This document shows, piece by piece, positions 1 to 8,476 of a stretch of DNA of 64,000 bases. Both the position numbers and the translations under genes were made by a program. The stretch is from Adhaeribacter soli (GTDB lineage: Bacteria > Bacteroidota > Bacteroidia > Cytophagales > Hymenobacteraceae): contig NZ_VTWT01000010.1 of assembly GCF_008727925.1 (NCBI RefSeq), forward strand, positions 62,001 to 126,000, written 5' to 3'. The notes under the pieces were generated by a model. The model had not been told where the DNA came from and did not search any database. It was given only the letters and a program-made list of their open reading frames with translations. Within the stretch, counting starts at the first letter, position 1. Each line of letters starts with the position of its first letter.

Positions 1-128
1 CCGATGTCCCAGATTTTTACGGGTACGCTTTGCGAAAAACCTGCAGTAAAAATTAAGCAAAACAAGACCAATAACAGCACATAATGCAATCGGAATGTTC
101 GTTTGAAGCGCAAGTAGTGGTACATCAT
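1..128 (-). CDS. N-terminus of a secreted or membrane protein, cut by the window edge
   Basis: Reading leftward from an ATG at 128 (a second ATG follows immediately) the frame stays open to the window edge, giving about 42 residues. They form a basic stretch (YLRFKRTFRLH), a hydrophobic core (YVLLLVLFCLIFTAGF) and a plausible signal peptidase site at FSQS, so this is very likely a Sec signal peptide followed by the start of an exported domain (VPVKIWDI). The rest lies outside the window, so no family can be assigned. Translation upstream region is A/T-rich with no Shine-Dalgarno, as usual in Bacteroidota. Confidence 0.6.
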   Translation of the reverse strand, partial: MMYHYLRFKRTFRLHYVLLLVLFCLIFTAGFSQSVPVKIWDI

Positions 129-167
129 AAATAATTCAGTAAAGGGTGAGTATTTAATAAGCAGGTT

Positions 168-467
168 TTAGTTTGGGATGGTTACAAAGCGGTAATACCT
201 TACAGGTCGATTTTTCAAAAGCTTTATTTTTTTGCCGTTCATCATTTTAAGGAAGTACCTCCATAAAGGAATGAATGGATTGGCAGTTACCGGGTGCTTG
301 CATGCGTTCAGGCTATTCCGGGCAGCAAAACCAAAGGGAAAGTACTTAAGACAGGTGCAGCATAAAGCTGGGCGCTGCCAATTGGAGAGCACCATCAGGT
401 TAGCCCGAAAATTGCTATTTCTCCTTAAAAAGGATTGTTTGAAATCCGAAGAATATATGATTGCCAT
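168..467 (-). CDS. Doubtful hypothetical protein, 99 aa, in the 129-567 spacer
   Basis: This open frame is the only candidate in the 440-base spacer between the leftward gene starting at 128 and the rightward AraC gene at 568. It has a plausible basic C-terminus (residues about 75-99, rich in K and R, including GKKIKLLKNRPVRYYR), but there is no signal peptide, no recognisable motif, a cysteine-rich middle and no ribosome binding site. It could be a decayed gene or a chance frame. I do not recognise any family. Apart from this I see only promoter-type A/T-rich sequence in the spacer. Confidence 0.25.
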   Translation of the reverse strand: MAIIYSSDFKQSFLRRNSNFRANLMVLSNWQRPALCCTCLKYFPFGFAARNSLNACKHPVTANPFIPLWRYFLKMMNGKKIKLLKNRPVRYYRFVTIPN

Positions 468-567
468 ACTTTAACTTCTCTCCGATTATAAAATAAATTG
501 TAAAATTGCTAATTTTGAAAACAGAGAAAGTACGCCAAAAGGAGAAACAGCTACGCCAACAGGAGAA

Positions 568-1506
568 ATGGGACGGATAATTAAACTGGAACTGGACTAC
601 ATTCGCGAACTGCAGGAACAACAAATGCAGCGGGAGAACGCCCTGCTGCCACCCGAAGCCGGGAAATTAAAACTGGAACGCATTCCCGGACAGCACCTGA
701 ACCGGGTAAACCTGCACGAGATCAAAATGGCCGACCAGGAGCTAACCTTTCACACGCAAAGTATGCCGCTGGTCAGCATCGGGTTCCAGCTGCAAGGCAC
801 CGACGAATCGTGGTATGCCGGCGTAAAAGAACCTATGATCTTGGCGGAAAAAACCTTCAACGTCAACTTCCAGCCGGGAATTTCTGCCAAACACACCATG
901 CGGGGCGAAAACGGGTTTTACTTTCTGCACCTGGGTTTTACCAAAGAACGTTTCCTGGAACTTACCGCCTTTAGTCCGGTACTGCACGAGGCCTATGCGA
1001 ATGTTTTTTTAAAGAATGATTTCTTCCTCCTCTGGAAAAACTCTCCGAAGATATCTCCTGCCCTGCTCAACACCGTAGCCAACCTGAAACAGATCAATTT
1101 CAACAGCAACCTGGCCGGCATGGTGCTGGAAGCCGCCTTGCTGAACCTGATCGTGCAGGCCCACGAAGGTCATTTTACCGAACCAAGCCCAAGCCGCGAA
1201 AACGGTATCTTACAGGAAGTAAAAGCTTACCTGGAAGAAAATTATTTGGCCGATCTCAGTTTGAAAAGCCTGGCAAAGGAGTTTGGCACGAATGAATTCA
1301 GCTTAAAGAAAGGCTTCCGCGAAAAATACGGGCATACCGTTTTCGGTTACATCCATCAACTCCGCATGGAAAAAGCCAAAGACTTATTACTGGCCGGCAA
1401 AAGCATTAAAGCTGTAGCTATCGAGATGGGCTACGAGCACAGCAATCACTTTTCGGCCGCTTTTACCAAATGGTTCGGCCTCAGGCCTTCCGGATTTAAA
1501 AAGTGA
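568..1506 (+). CDS. AraC/XylS-family transcriptional regulator, PchR-like
   Basis: The 312-residue protein has an N-terminal sensing region (about 1-205) and a C-terminal AraC DNA-binding domain (about 215-312) with two helix-turn-helix units: the first around LSLKSLAKEFGTNEFSLKKGF, the second around KSIKAVAIEMGYEHSNHFSAAFTKWFG, ending in the typical RPSGFKK. The domain resembles PchR-type regulators, which in other bacteria respond to siderophores or other small ligands; the ligand here is unknown. AGGAG sits two bases before the ATG, and the 21 bases before the start (531-551) are repeated almost exactly at 552-572, so the start region carries a short tandem duplication. The adjacent genes do not reveal a target; a hairpin terminator follows. 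Confidence 0.85.
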   Translation: MGRIIKLELDYIRELQEQQMQRENALLPPEAGKLKLERIPGQHLNRVNLHEIKMADQELTFHTQSMPLVSIGFQLQGTDESWYAGVKEPMILAEKTFNVNFQPGISAKHTMRGENGFYFLHLGFTKERFLELTAFSPVLHEAYANVFLKNDFFLLWKNSPKISPALLNTVANLKQINFNSNLAGMVLEAALLNLIVQAHEGHFTEPSPSRENGILQEVKAYLEENYLADLSLKSLAKEFGTNEFSLKKGFREKYGHTVFGYIHQLRMEKAKDLLLAGKSIKAVAIEMGYEHSNHFSAAFTKWFGLRPSGFKK

Positions 1507-1518
1507 CCTTACCCCAGC

Positions 1519-1548
1519 CCTCTCCTAAAAACAGGAGAGGAAGCTTTT
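1519..1548 (+). terminator. Rho-independent terminator after the AraC gene
   Basis: An 8-bp stem, cctctcct paired with aggagagg around a 6-base loop, is followed by a run of seven T residues. It lies 13 bases after the stop codon. Confidence 0.65.
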
Positions 1549-2098
1549 TTTGTCTGAATCAGGATTTTCAGGATTACAAGATTTTCAGGACAATTGTTTG
1601 AATCAGAATTATAGAATTTTCAGAATTTTTCTTTTAGATCTTGTACGGACAGGGCTTGACCTGTCCCACGCATATCGCCAGCGCAGCGCTCCTGAAAACC
1701 ACGTTAGCAGATAAAAAACTAAACTAAATAGAAAGCCAAATACAAAGGAAAACTGACAGAAGCCTGCCCCGAAAGCTTTCGGGGTTTCTAAGGAGATAGA
1801 CTTTGGATTAACCGGTGCCCCGATATGCATCGGGGTAGACCTCAGGCACGAGGCAGCCCGGAAGGGCAGGAGAATCCACGGCTTTCGAGTTTGAAACGAA
1901 GCCACCTAGGTCTACCCCGAAGCATTTCGGGGCTTGAGGGAGAAAGCTCAATTGAAAGTTGAAGGTTATGAGTTTAGAATTGAAGCTTGTTTGAATCTGT
2001 AGAAGTTAGACTCAAATATTTCTGAAACCCCGGAATTAAAATAAAAAGCCCTTCGTTTTATCAGAACGGTATTACTTTTAGCAGAAAAACAGCACCGA
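1549..2098. repeat. Non-coding spacer with three CCCCGA-type hairpins and a larger inverted repeat
   Basis: No credible gene lies between the AraC terminator and the rpsF promoter. Three hairpins share a CCCCGA stem start: 1767-1784 (ccccgaa/ttcgggg, loop agct), 1818-1835 (ccccgat/atcgggg, loop atgc) and 1915-1932 (ccccgaa/ttcgggg, loop gcat). In addition cggggtagacct at 1831-1842 pairs perfectly with aggtctaccccg at 1908-1919, so hairpins two and three could be sequestered in one larger fold of about 90 bases. A further ggacagg/cctgtcc stem lies near 1648-1667. The start of the spacer (about 1550-1620) is a run of direct repeats built from 'caggattttcagga'. This looks like accumulated palindromic repeat elements rather than a gene. 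Confidence 0.7.
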
Positions 2099-2130
2099 TT
2101 TGCAAGAGTAGAAAAAACCTTCTATCTTTG
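2099..2130 (+). promoter_or_regulatory. Bacteroidota-type promoter of the rpsF operon
   Basis: A TTTG -33 element at 2099-2102 and a TATCTTTG -7 element at 2123-2130 are separated by 20 bases, matching the Bacteroidota primary sigma-factor consensus (TTTG, 19-21 bases, TAnnTTTG). Transcription would begin about 30 bases before the rpsF start codon. Confidence 0.8.
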
Positions 2131-2165
2131 CACCCTTATAGTATAACCATACACATTATAAAAAA

Positions 2166-2546
2166 ATGGTATCAAAAAATTACGAAACGGTCTTCATTCT
2201 GACCCCTCTGTTAAACGAGGCTCAGGTGACAGAAACGGTCGAGAAGTTCAGACAGGTGCTTAAGGAAAATGGCGCCGACATTATCCACGAAGAAAACTGG
2301 GGCCTGCGTAAACTGGCTTACCCAATTCAGAAGAAATCTACTGGTTTCTACGTTCTGGTGGAATTTGCAGCTCCGTCTACTATTGTAGACACGTTGGAAT
2401 TGGCTTACCGCCGCGATGAGCGCGTGGTTCGCTTCTTAACCACTGTTCTGGATAAACACGCTGTTTCTTACAACGAGCGTCGCCGCAAAGGTGAAATGAA
2501 CACACAGAAAGCTGCAAAACAACAAAAGGAGGCACAAACAGCATGA
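2166..2546 (+). CDS. rpsF: 30S ribosomal protein S6
   Basis: S6 binds S18 and 16S rRNA in the platform of the small subunit. The 126-residue protein begins [11 protein letters not shown] and carries the conserved [22 protein letters not shown] block at about residues 48-69, so the family is certain. The C-terminal tail after about residue 100 ([20 protein letters not shown]) is a basic and glutamine-rich extension typical of Bacteroidota S6. The stop codon overlaps the rpsR start by four bases (ATGA), implying translational coupling. It is first in the rpsF-rpsR-rplI operon; no ssb gene sits between rpsF and rpsR. Confidence 0.97.
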   Translation: MVSKNYETVFILTPLLNEAQVTETVEKFRQVLKENGADIIHEENWGLRKLAYPIQKKSTGFYVLVEFAAPSTIVDTLELAYRRDERVVRFLTTVLDKHAVSYNERRRKGEMNTQKAAKQQKEAQTA

Positions 2547-2794
2547 GCTTAGTTAACGAAAAAGTCCACAAGCAGGACAATCGCAAAAAATACTGCCGCT
2601 TCAAGAAAAACGGCATCCAGTACATCGATTACAAAGACGGTAACTTCTTACTGAAGTTCGTAAACGAGCAGGGTAAAATTTTGCCACGTCGTATTACCGG
2701 TACCAGCCTGAAATTCCAGCGCCGTGTATCGCAGGCCGTAGCCCGTGCCCGTCACCTGGCAATTTTACCTTACGTAACTGATTCTTTAAAATAA
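2543..2794 (+). CDS. rpsR: 30S ribosomal protein S18
   Basis: S18 is the S6 partner on the small-subunit platform. The 83-residue protein has the family hallmarks: the conserved CRF near the N-terminus ([18 protein letters not shown]), then [20 protein letters not shown] and the basic [12 protein letters not shown] near the C-terminus. The start overlaps the rpsF stop by four bases and AAGGAGG lies just upstream, one of the few strong Shine-Dalgarno sequences in the window. Confidence 0.97.
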   Translation: MSLVNEKVHKQDNRKKYCRFKKNGIQYIDYKDGNFLLKFVNEQGKILPRRITGTSLKFQRRVSQAVARARHLAILPYVTDSLK

Positions 2795-2809
2795 GGAGGC
2801 TGAAAGAAA

Positions 2810-3253
2810 ATGGAAGTAATTTTAAGAGATGACGTTAAAGGTTTAGGTTTCAAAAACGATATCGTTACCGTAAAACCAGGTTTCGGCCGTAACTACCTTA
2901 TCCCGCAAGGCCTTGCGGTAATGGCAGACAAGTCGAACAAAAAAGTAGTAGCTGAGAACATCCGTCAAGCTGCTCACAAAGCTGAAAAAGTAAAAGCAGA
3001 TGCCCAGGCAATTGCTGACCAGATCGGCGACATGACCCTCGAAATTCCGGCCCGCGTTGGCGAATCCGGCAAAATTTTCGGTGCGGTTACTACCCTGCAG
3101 CTGTCAGAAGCCCTGAAAGCAAAAGGCATCGATGTAGATCGTAAGAAGATCTCTTTCGATACCGATGTTAAAACTGCCGGTGAATACACAGCTTCTATTG
3201 TACTGCACAAAGAAGTGAAGCACCAGGTTAAATTTAACGTAGTTGCTGAGTAA
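2810..3253 (+). CDS. rplI: 50S ribosomal protein L9
   Basis: L9 binds 23S rRNA at the base of the L1 stalk and affects reading-frame fidelity. The 147-residue protein starts MEVILRDDVKGLGFKNDIVTVKPGFGRNYLIPQGLA in the standard N-terminal fold (described here in pieces: RNYLIPQGLA is the family signature), followed by a long helix (about 40-75) and a C-terminal RNA-binding domain with GKIFGAVT. It starts 15 bases after rpsR with AAGGAGG upstream and ends the operon at a strong terminator. Confidence 0.97.
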   Translation: MEVILRDDVKGLGFKNDIVTVKPGFGRNYLIPQGLAVMADKSNKKVVAENIRQAAHKAEKVKADAQAIADQIGDMTLEIPARVGESGKIFGAVTTLQLSEALKAKGIDVDRKKISFDTDVKTAGEYTASIVLHKEVKHQVKFNVVAE

Positions 3254-3274
3254 GCATTTACTATAAACCCGCTT

Positions 3275-3308
3275 AAAACGCCCTGTTACTAAAAACAGGG
3301 CGTTTTTT
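3275..3308 (+). terminator. Rho-independent terminator of the ribosomal operon
   Basis: Stem aaaacgccctgtt paired with aacagggcgtttt around a short loop, followed by a T run. It lies 22 bases after rplI and would also act for leftward transcripts. Confidence 0.9.
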
Positions 3309-3398
3309 TGTTTGCAACGGGCAACTTAAAGAATAAATCTCCGATTTTAATTAAATTGCCTGCTTTCCTTTTACGATCAGAAAACATACTGTTTTAGC

Positions 3399-5573
3399 AT
3401 GATATTCCGTACCGAATTGCACCCCAGCCCGGCTGACCAAAAACTCGACCTGACCTCCAAAGCGGTTACGGTCGGTTCCTGCTTTTCGGAAGTGATCGGG
3501 CGGCAACTGGAGAAATACAAGGTAAACACCCTCTCCAACCCTTTCGGCACCATTTTCAACCCCCTTTCTGCCTGCAAACTGCTGCAGGTTTGTGCCGGCG
3601 CCGACATCGAGCTGGCCGATTCCTTTGTCGAAAATAACGGCCGCTGGTATTCCTATGACTTTCATTCTTCCTTTTCCGCCCCCACCGAAGAAGACCTTTA
3701 CGAACAGCTCGACGAGGTAATTGTAAAAACCCGCCGCTTCCTGAAACAAGCCGATGTGCTGATCCTGACCCTGGGAACGGCCAATATTTTCCGGCTGAAC
3801 ATTACGGGCGAAACCGTAGCCAACTGCCATAAATTACCGGCAGCAAACTTTACCCGCGAAACGCTGCTGCCCGAAGAAATTATTACCGCCATTGCCGAAA
3901 CGCACAGCCTGCTTCGCGAACTGAACCCGAACCTCCGCCTGGTTTTAACCGTGAGTCCGGTAAGGCACATTAAAGACACGCTCGAACTCAACAGCGTGAG
4001 CAAAGCCGTTCTCCGCCTGGCCACTCATTATCTTTCGCAGCAACTTCCTTTTGTAAGCTATTTCCCAGCCTACGAGCTGCTCATCGACGATTTGCGCGAT
4101 TACCGGTTCTACAAGGAAGACATGCTTCACCCTACTGCCACGGCGGAACAATACATCTGGGAGAAATTTTCCGGCGCGTATTTTGAAGAAACCTTCCACC
4201 TGTTTGCTCAGGAATGGGAGAAGATCTTACGGGCCAGAGAGCACAAACCGTTCCATCCGGAATCGCCGCAACACCAGGCTTTCCTGCAGAATATCATCGA
4301 AAAACTGCATACCCTTCAGGAAAAAACCGATGTAACCGAAGAACTGGCATATTTCGAAAGTCAGGTAATTGTGCTGCCGGAAGTGGTAGAAGAACCTGAT
4401 TCTGAAGAAGAGGAAGAAGAAGCGGAATTAACGCCGGAAGAAGCTCAGGAAACTGCTGCAACTGTAGAAACTGCCCTTGCTGAAACTTCTGACGAGGAAG
4501 AAGACATTGCCACGCCGGTAATGGTTGCCGTTCCGGAAGAAGCCGTGGCTCTGGAAGAGGGTTCCCGGAAGAAAAAGAAACGCAAACCAAAGCGGAAAAA
4601 GAAGAAGCCATTTGGCACCGAAGAAGCCCAGCCCATTGCCGAAGCTGCTGCAGCCGAATCGGTTATTGCAATAGACCAGGAGGAAGCAAGTGCAACAGAA
4701 ACTACGCCTGTAGTTGAAAGCACGCCCGAGCTTGGGACCGTTTTAGAAGAAACCGCCGAACCGGTAGTGGCTACTTTAGCGGCCGCCTTTACTGAACCAA
4801 CCGGCGCAACGCTATCGAAATCGGCCAAAAAACGGGCTGCCCGCAAAAAGAAAAAAGCACTGGCTGCTCAGCAAACTTCCGAAGAAGCAATGGTTCAGGA
4901 ACAAGTTGCTCCAATTGAAGAGGAAAGTATTGCTGAAACCGAAACTCCCCTTGAGATTGCGCCATCAGAACCCGTTTTAACCATTCCGGTACCGGTGGAG
5001 GAAGTAGAACCGGTTCCGTTCCAGGCAACTGAAGCGGAGCCTACGCCGGCACCTGCCCCATCAGCTTCAGCAAAAGGCCGGAAGGAAAAGCAACCAAAGA
5101 AAACAGCCGCAAAAGGCAAGAAAAAAGAATGGCCGGATCTGTTTGCCCCGGCCATTCCTGCCGAAGCAGCTCCGGTAGAAGTTCCTGCCTTAACGGAAGC
5201 GCCTGAGCCTGAACCGGAAGTAAATCCGTTACTGGAAATACTTTCTGATTGGGAGAATATCCCAATGCCGACTGCTCCAAAACGCCGCGGACGACCTAAA
5301 AAAGAAGAACCGGCAAAGGTCGAAGCTCCGGTTCCTGCCGCGACACCGGTTACTCCCGAACCTGTGCAAACGGAAGTACTTCCAACCGAAACGGTTACAC
5401 CGGAACCGGCATCCGTACCGGTTTCCGAAACAGCTGAAGAAACAACCGTAGCAACGGAACAACCGAAAAAGAAACGGACCTACAACCGGAAACCAAAGCC
5501 GGAAACAACCTCCGCTCCTGCTCCCACCCCGGCACCGAAAGGCCGCCGGAAAAAAGCAACTCCGGAAGGATAA
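3399..5573 (+). CDS. GSCFA-family (SGNH-like) protein with a long charged tail and AT-hook-like motif
   Basis: Residues about 20-290 form a GSCFA domain: the name-giving GSCFS is at residues 26-30, a TLGTANIF block follows near residue 126 and DMLHPTA near residue 241. These resemble SGNH/GDSL hydrolase blocks (Ser, Gly, Asp-x-x-His), so an esterase-like activity is plausible but unproven for the family. From about residue 330 to 724 the protein is low-complexity: long Glu/Ala/Pro/Val-rich stretches interrupted by lysine-rich patches (RKKKKRKPKRKKKK, KGRKEKQPKK) and, near residue 628, the sequence KRRGRPKKEE, which matches an AT-hook core (RGRP). The tail more than doubles the usual GSCFA length. 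There is no signal peptide, so it is probably cytoplasmic. It stands alone, with its own terminator. Confidence 0.85.
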   Translation: MIFRTELHPSPADQKLDLTSKAVTVGSCFSEVIGRQLEKYKVNTLSNPFGTIFNPLSACKLLQVCAGADIELADSFVENNGRWYSYDFHSSFSAPTEEDLYEQLDEVIVKTRRFLKQADVLILTLGTANIFRLNITGETVANCHKLPAANFTRETLLPEEIITAIAETHSLLRELNPNLRLVLTVSPVRHIKDTLELNSVSKAVLRLATHYLSQQLPFVSYFPAYELLIDDLRDYRFYKEDMLHPTATAEQYIWEKFSGAYFEETFHLFAQEWEKILRAREHKPFHPESPQHQAFLQNIIEKLHTLQEKTDVTEELAYFESQVIVLPEVVEEPDSEEEEEEAELTPEEAQETAATVETALAETSDEEEDIATPVMVAVPEEAVALEEGSRKKKKRKPKRKKKKPFGTEEAQPIAEAAAAESVIAIDQEEASATETTPVVESTPELGTVLEETAEPVVATLAAAFTEPTGATLSKSAKKRAARKKKKALAAQQTSEEAMVQEQVAPIEEESIAETETPLEIAPSEPVLTIPVPVEEVEPVPFQATEAEPTPAPAPSASAKGRKEKQPKKTAAKGKKKEWPDLFAPAIPAEAAPVEVPALTEAPEPEPEVNPLLEILSDWENIPMPTAPKRRGRPKKEEPAKVEAPVPAATPVTPEPVQTEVLPTETVTPEPASVPVSETAEETTVATEQPKKKRTYNRKPKPETTSAPAPTPAPKGRRKKATPEG

Positions 5574-5578
5574 TACCT

Positions 5579-5611
5579 AATGGCCTGTCCTTCGGCAGGC
5601 CATTTCCTTTT
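5579..5611 (+). terminator. Terminator after the GSCFA gene
   Basis: Stem aatggcctg/caggccatt around an 8-base loop, followed by tccttttttt; six bases after the stop codon. Confidence 0.8.
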
Positions 5612-5612
5612 T

Positions 5613-5655
5613 TGTCATCCTGAACGCCAGTGAAGGACCTCGTCGGCCAAAAGCA
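5613..5655 (+). repeat. Dispersed GTCATCCTGA repeat, copy 1
   Basis: The stretch beginning tgtcatcctgaacgccagtg and continuing aaggacctcgtcggcc recurs at 8362-8405 on the opposite strand and at 22910-22952 on the same strand. Copies 1 and 2 face each other and flank the YyaL-type gene. A run of this kind is a common non-coding interspersed repeat in Bacteroidota. Confidence 0.8.
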
Positions 5656-5747
5656 GAATAGCCAAAACAGAAGTTCCTGCAATTCGCCGAAAGTTGTTTC
5701 GCTATCTCTCAACAGGACATAATTAAAAATTGGCAGAATATTATACC

Positions 5748-6016
5748 CCGGTCTGTGTCGCACAGACCGGAGCACTGCCGGAAGGTAAAGCCAGATTTCA
5801 AGTAGCAGAATGGTTGTTGGTGAAAACACAAACGCAATGCTGTTTCGGACATCTTTGTCCGAAACTAACCCTGGTGCGGACATCCATGTCCGCGAGTGCA
5901 GTTACGGGGACAAGGATGTCCCCTGCAGGTTGCTTCCAGACATAGATGTCCGGAAGAGCAGTAAAAGCATTTAAATAATACTCCGTAGCGTAGGGTTTAA
6001 ACCCTACGCTACGGAG
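5748..6016. repeat. Array of six hairpins with different stems, ending in a 36-bp perfect palindrome
   Basis: Six stems lie in 270 non-coding bases: 5748-5770 ccggtctgtg/cacagaccgg (loop tcg); 5842-5865 gtttcggaca/tgtccgaaac (loop tctt); 5876-5893 gcggaca/tgtccgc (loop tcca); 5906-5923 ggggaca/tgtcccc (loop agga); 5934-5955 ttccagaca/tgtccggaa with one mismatch (loop taga); and 5981-6016, a 36-base palindrome perfect over its full length. Hairpins 2-5 share the core GGACA-N4-TGTCC while their outer base pairs and loops differ, so base pairing rather than sequence is kept. Between hairpins 1 and 2 lies tggttgttggtgaaaacac (5811-5829), which recurs at 24956-24974. No protein gene is credible here. 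Confidence 0.8.
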
Positions 6017-6099
6017 ATAAATCCATTCCCGTTAAAAAACGCTATCTTTTCGACCAAAAAACCCGGTACCCGTAAAACGTCTGTTTAAATTCCTGCACC

Positions 6100-8139
6100 A
6101 TGCCTGATACCTCCCGCAAGCCGAACCGTTTAGTCCACGAATCGAGCCCTTATTTGCTGCAACACGCGCATAACCCCGTAGATTGGTACCCGTGGGGGCA
6201 GGAAGCGCTGGAAAAGGCAAAGAAAGAAGATAAGCTCATTATTGTGAGTATCGGGTATGCGGCTTGCCACTGGTGCCACGTAATGGAGCACCAGAGTTTC
6301 GAAAATGAGCAGATTGCCCGGGTAATGAATGAGCGCTACGTGTGCATAAAAGTAGACCGCGAAGAACGCCCCGATGTGGACCAGGTGTATATGGATGCCG
6401 TACAAGCCATGGGTTTGCAGGGCGGCTGGCCACTGAACGTATTTCTGAACCCGGAGGCCAAGCCCTTTTACGGCGGCACGTATTTTCCGCCGGAGCAATG
6501 GATCCAGGTGCTTGAAAACGTGGCTACTGCCTACCAGAAACAACGAACCGAACTGGATGCCTCCGCGGACCAGTTTGCCGAGCACCTGAACGCCGATGAA
6601 CTCTCCAAATACGGCCTGAAATTCGAAGAAACCAATACTTTTTCCGAAGAAGAACTCACCCAGCTTTACCAGAAATTCAGCAAAAACTACGATAAAAAAC
6701 GCGGCGGTATAGGGAAGGCGCCTAAGTTCCCGATGCCGGCCAATTACCAGTTTTTATTGCGCTACTACTACCATTCCAAAGATCCGGCCGCGCTGGAGCA
6801 ACTGAACCTTACCCTCACCGAAATGGCGGGCGGCGGCATCTACGATCAGGCGGGCGGCGGCTTTGCGCGCTACTCCACCGACGAGGACTGGCTAGTGCCC
6901 CACTTCGAAAAAATGCTTTATGATAACGGGCAACTGGTAAGTTTGTATTCCGAAGCTTATCAGGTTACCAAAGATCCGCTTTACAAGGAAGTAGTGTACG
7001 AAACCATCGGCTTTGTAGAACGCGAACTGATGAGTCCGGAAGGCGGCTTTTATTCCTCCCTGGATGCGGACAGCGAAGGCGAAGAAGGCAAATTCTACGT
7101 TTTCACCAAAGAGGAACTGGAAAAGATCTTAGGGCAGGAAGAGCCGCTTTTCTCGAAATACTACCACGTAACGGCCGCCGGAAACTGGGAACACGGCCGG
7201 AATATTCTGCACCGGAAAGTAAGCGATGAAGTATTTGCCAAAGAAAACGAACTGGAGATTGCGGTGTTGCAGGAATTGGTCCCCGGTTGGAAACAGAAAA
7301 TCCTCCAGGTGCGGCTCGAACGCGTTCGCCCGAGCCTCGACGATAAGATCCTACTGGGTTGGAATGCGCTGATGCTACGCGGCCTGACCGATGCCTACAA
7401 AGCTTTCGGGGAAAAGGAATTTCTGGATCTGGCCGTAATAAATGCCGAATTCCTGCTGATGAACCTGAAAATAGAAGCCCAGCTGTACCGGAACTTTAAA
7501 CAAGGCAACGCGAGCATTCCGGCTTTCCTGGAAGATTACGCCCTGCTCATAAGAGCGCTGATCGGGCTGTACGAAGTTTCGTTTGAAGAAAAGTATTTAC
7601 TGGAAGCCAAGAGATTAACCGAATACGTGCTAGAGAATTTCGCCGATGCAAACGATTTCCTGTTCTTCTACACCGATAAAAATGCCGAGAAACTGATCGC
7701 CCGCAAAAAGGAATTCTTCGATAACGTAATTCCGGCTTCCAACTCAGTAATGGCGCAAAACCTGTGGCAACTAGGCTTGTTTTTTGATGAAAGCAGCTAT
7801 TCCGAACGCGCCGTAAACATGCTGAAAAAGGTGCAGGAACTCGTAGTAAAAGAACCGGGCTACGTGGCTAATTGGGCCATTTTGTACTTGCAGCAACTGA
7901 AACCCGCTGCCGAAATTGCCATTGCCGGACCGGAGGCCGATACTTTAAGGGAAGAACTAAGCACTTTTTTCCTGCCAAATGCTATCGTTTGCGGTACCTC
8001 CCGCCCCGAAAGTCAGCTTCCCTTACTCGAAGACCGCGCCGGAATGACGGATAGTACGCTGATCTACGTTTGCTTCAATAAAACCTGCCAGATGCCGGTG
8101 GAAACGGTGAAAGAGGCTTTGGCGCAACTGGGGGTTTAG
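6100..8139 (+). CDS. YyaL/SPATA20-type protein: thioredoxin-like domain (DUF255) plus (alpha/alpha)6-barrel
   Basis: The 679-residue protein matches the YyaL/SSP411 family in length and layout. Residues about 1-165 are the DUF255 thioredoxin-like domain, with NPVDWYPW at about 25-32 and the CHWC motif at 56-59, followed by [13 protein letters not shown] and GGWPLNVFL. Residues about 185-600 resemble the helical six-hairpin glycosidase-like barrel ([44 protein letters not shown]). The family is widespread but its biochemical role is not settled. There is no signal peptide, so it is cytoplasmic. It is a lone gene, with a non-coding hairpin array upstream and inverted dispersed repeats on both sides. 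Confidence 0.9.
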   Translation: MPDTSRKPNRLVHESSPYLLQHAHNPVDWYPWGQEALEKAKKEDKLIIVSIGYAACHWCHVMEHQSFENEQIARVMNERYVCIKVDREERPDVDQVYMDAVQAMGLQGGWPLNVFLNPEAKPFYGGTYFPPEQWIQVLENVATAYQKQRTELDASADQFAEHLNADELSKYGLKFEETNTFSEEELTQLYQKFSKNYDKKRGGIGKAPKFPMPANYQFLLRYYYHSKDPAALEQLNLTLTEMAGGGIYDQAGGGFARYSTDEDWLVPHFEKMLYDNGQLVSLYSEAYQVTKDPLYKEVVYETIGFVERELMSPEGGFYSSLDADSEGEEGKFYVFTKEELEKILGQEEPLFSKYYHVTAAGNWEHGRNILHRKVSDEVFAKENELEIAVLQELVPGWKQKILQVRLERVRPSLDDKILLGWNALMLRGLTDAYKAFGEKEFLDLAVINAEFLLMNLKIEAQLYRNFKQGNASIPAFLEDYALLIRALIGLYEVSFEEKYLLEAKRLTEYVLENFADANDFLFFYTDKNAEKLIARKKEFFDNVIPASNSVMAQNLWQLGLFFDESSYSERAVNMLKKVQELVVKEPGYVANWAILYLQQLKPAAEIAIAGPEADTLREELSTFFLPNAIVCGTSRPESQLPLLEDRAGMTDSTLIYVCFNKTCQMPVETVKEALAQLGV

Positions 8140-8476
8140 CTGAAGTATGACTCTTTAAGTGCAATTTCGACTGAAAGTTCGGCGGAGCCAAATCTCCGGA
8201 ATAAGGTAGGAAGCCTTAGTAAAAGGGCTACCAACTGGATGAGATCTCTCCTGTCGTCGAGATGACCGGGAAATTTTATAGAAATAGTAGAGATTTCTTA
8301 CTAAAAAGTCGGCATGTTGAGCCATTGCAAAACAACTTGTCGGCACCTGGTAGGAAGCTATCTACTAAAAGCCGACGAGGTCCTTCGCTGGCGCTCAGGA
8401 TGACAAGATTTTTTTAAAAACTTCTGACCTGAACCAATTCTTCCTTATTCCGATAATCTTCCCTATTTCATTATAC
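8140..8476. repeat. Non-coding spacer with dispersed repeats (GTCATCCTGA copy 2 at 8362-8405)
   Basis: On the minus strand 8405-8362 reads tgtcatcctgagcgccagcg followed by aaggacctcgtcggcttttag, the same repeat as at 5613 and 22910. At about 8239-8270 there is a second interspersed motif (gagatctctcctgtcgtcgag, then atgacc). Short stems such as agaaatagtagagatttct lie between. I see no gene in this 337-base spacer. Confidence 0.7.

Noticed and set aside
1609-1905. 98-residue leftward frame over the CCCCGA hairpins
   Set aside because: It covers palindromic repeats and has no recognisable motif.
5730-5945. 71-residue rightward frame within the hairpin array
   Set aside because: It is produced by hairpin arms; codons are dictated by palindromes and no ribosome site is present.
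5748-6016. Hairpin arrays considered as CRISPR or as tRNA genes
   Set aside because: The stems differ and the intervals are irregular; none folds as a tRNA with conserved anticodon or T arms.
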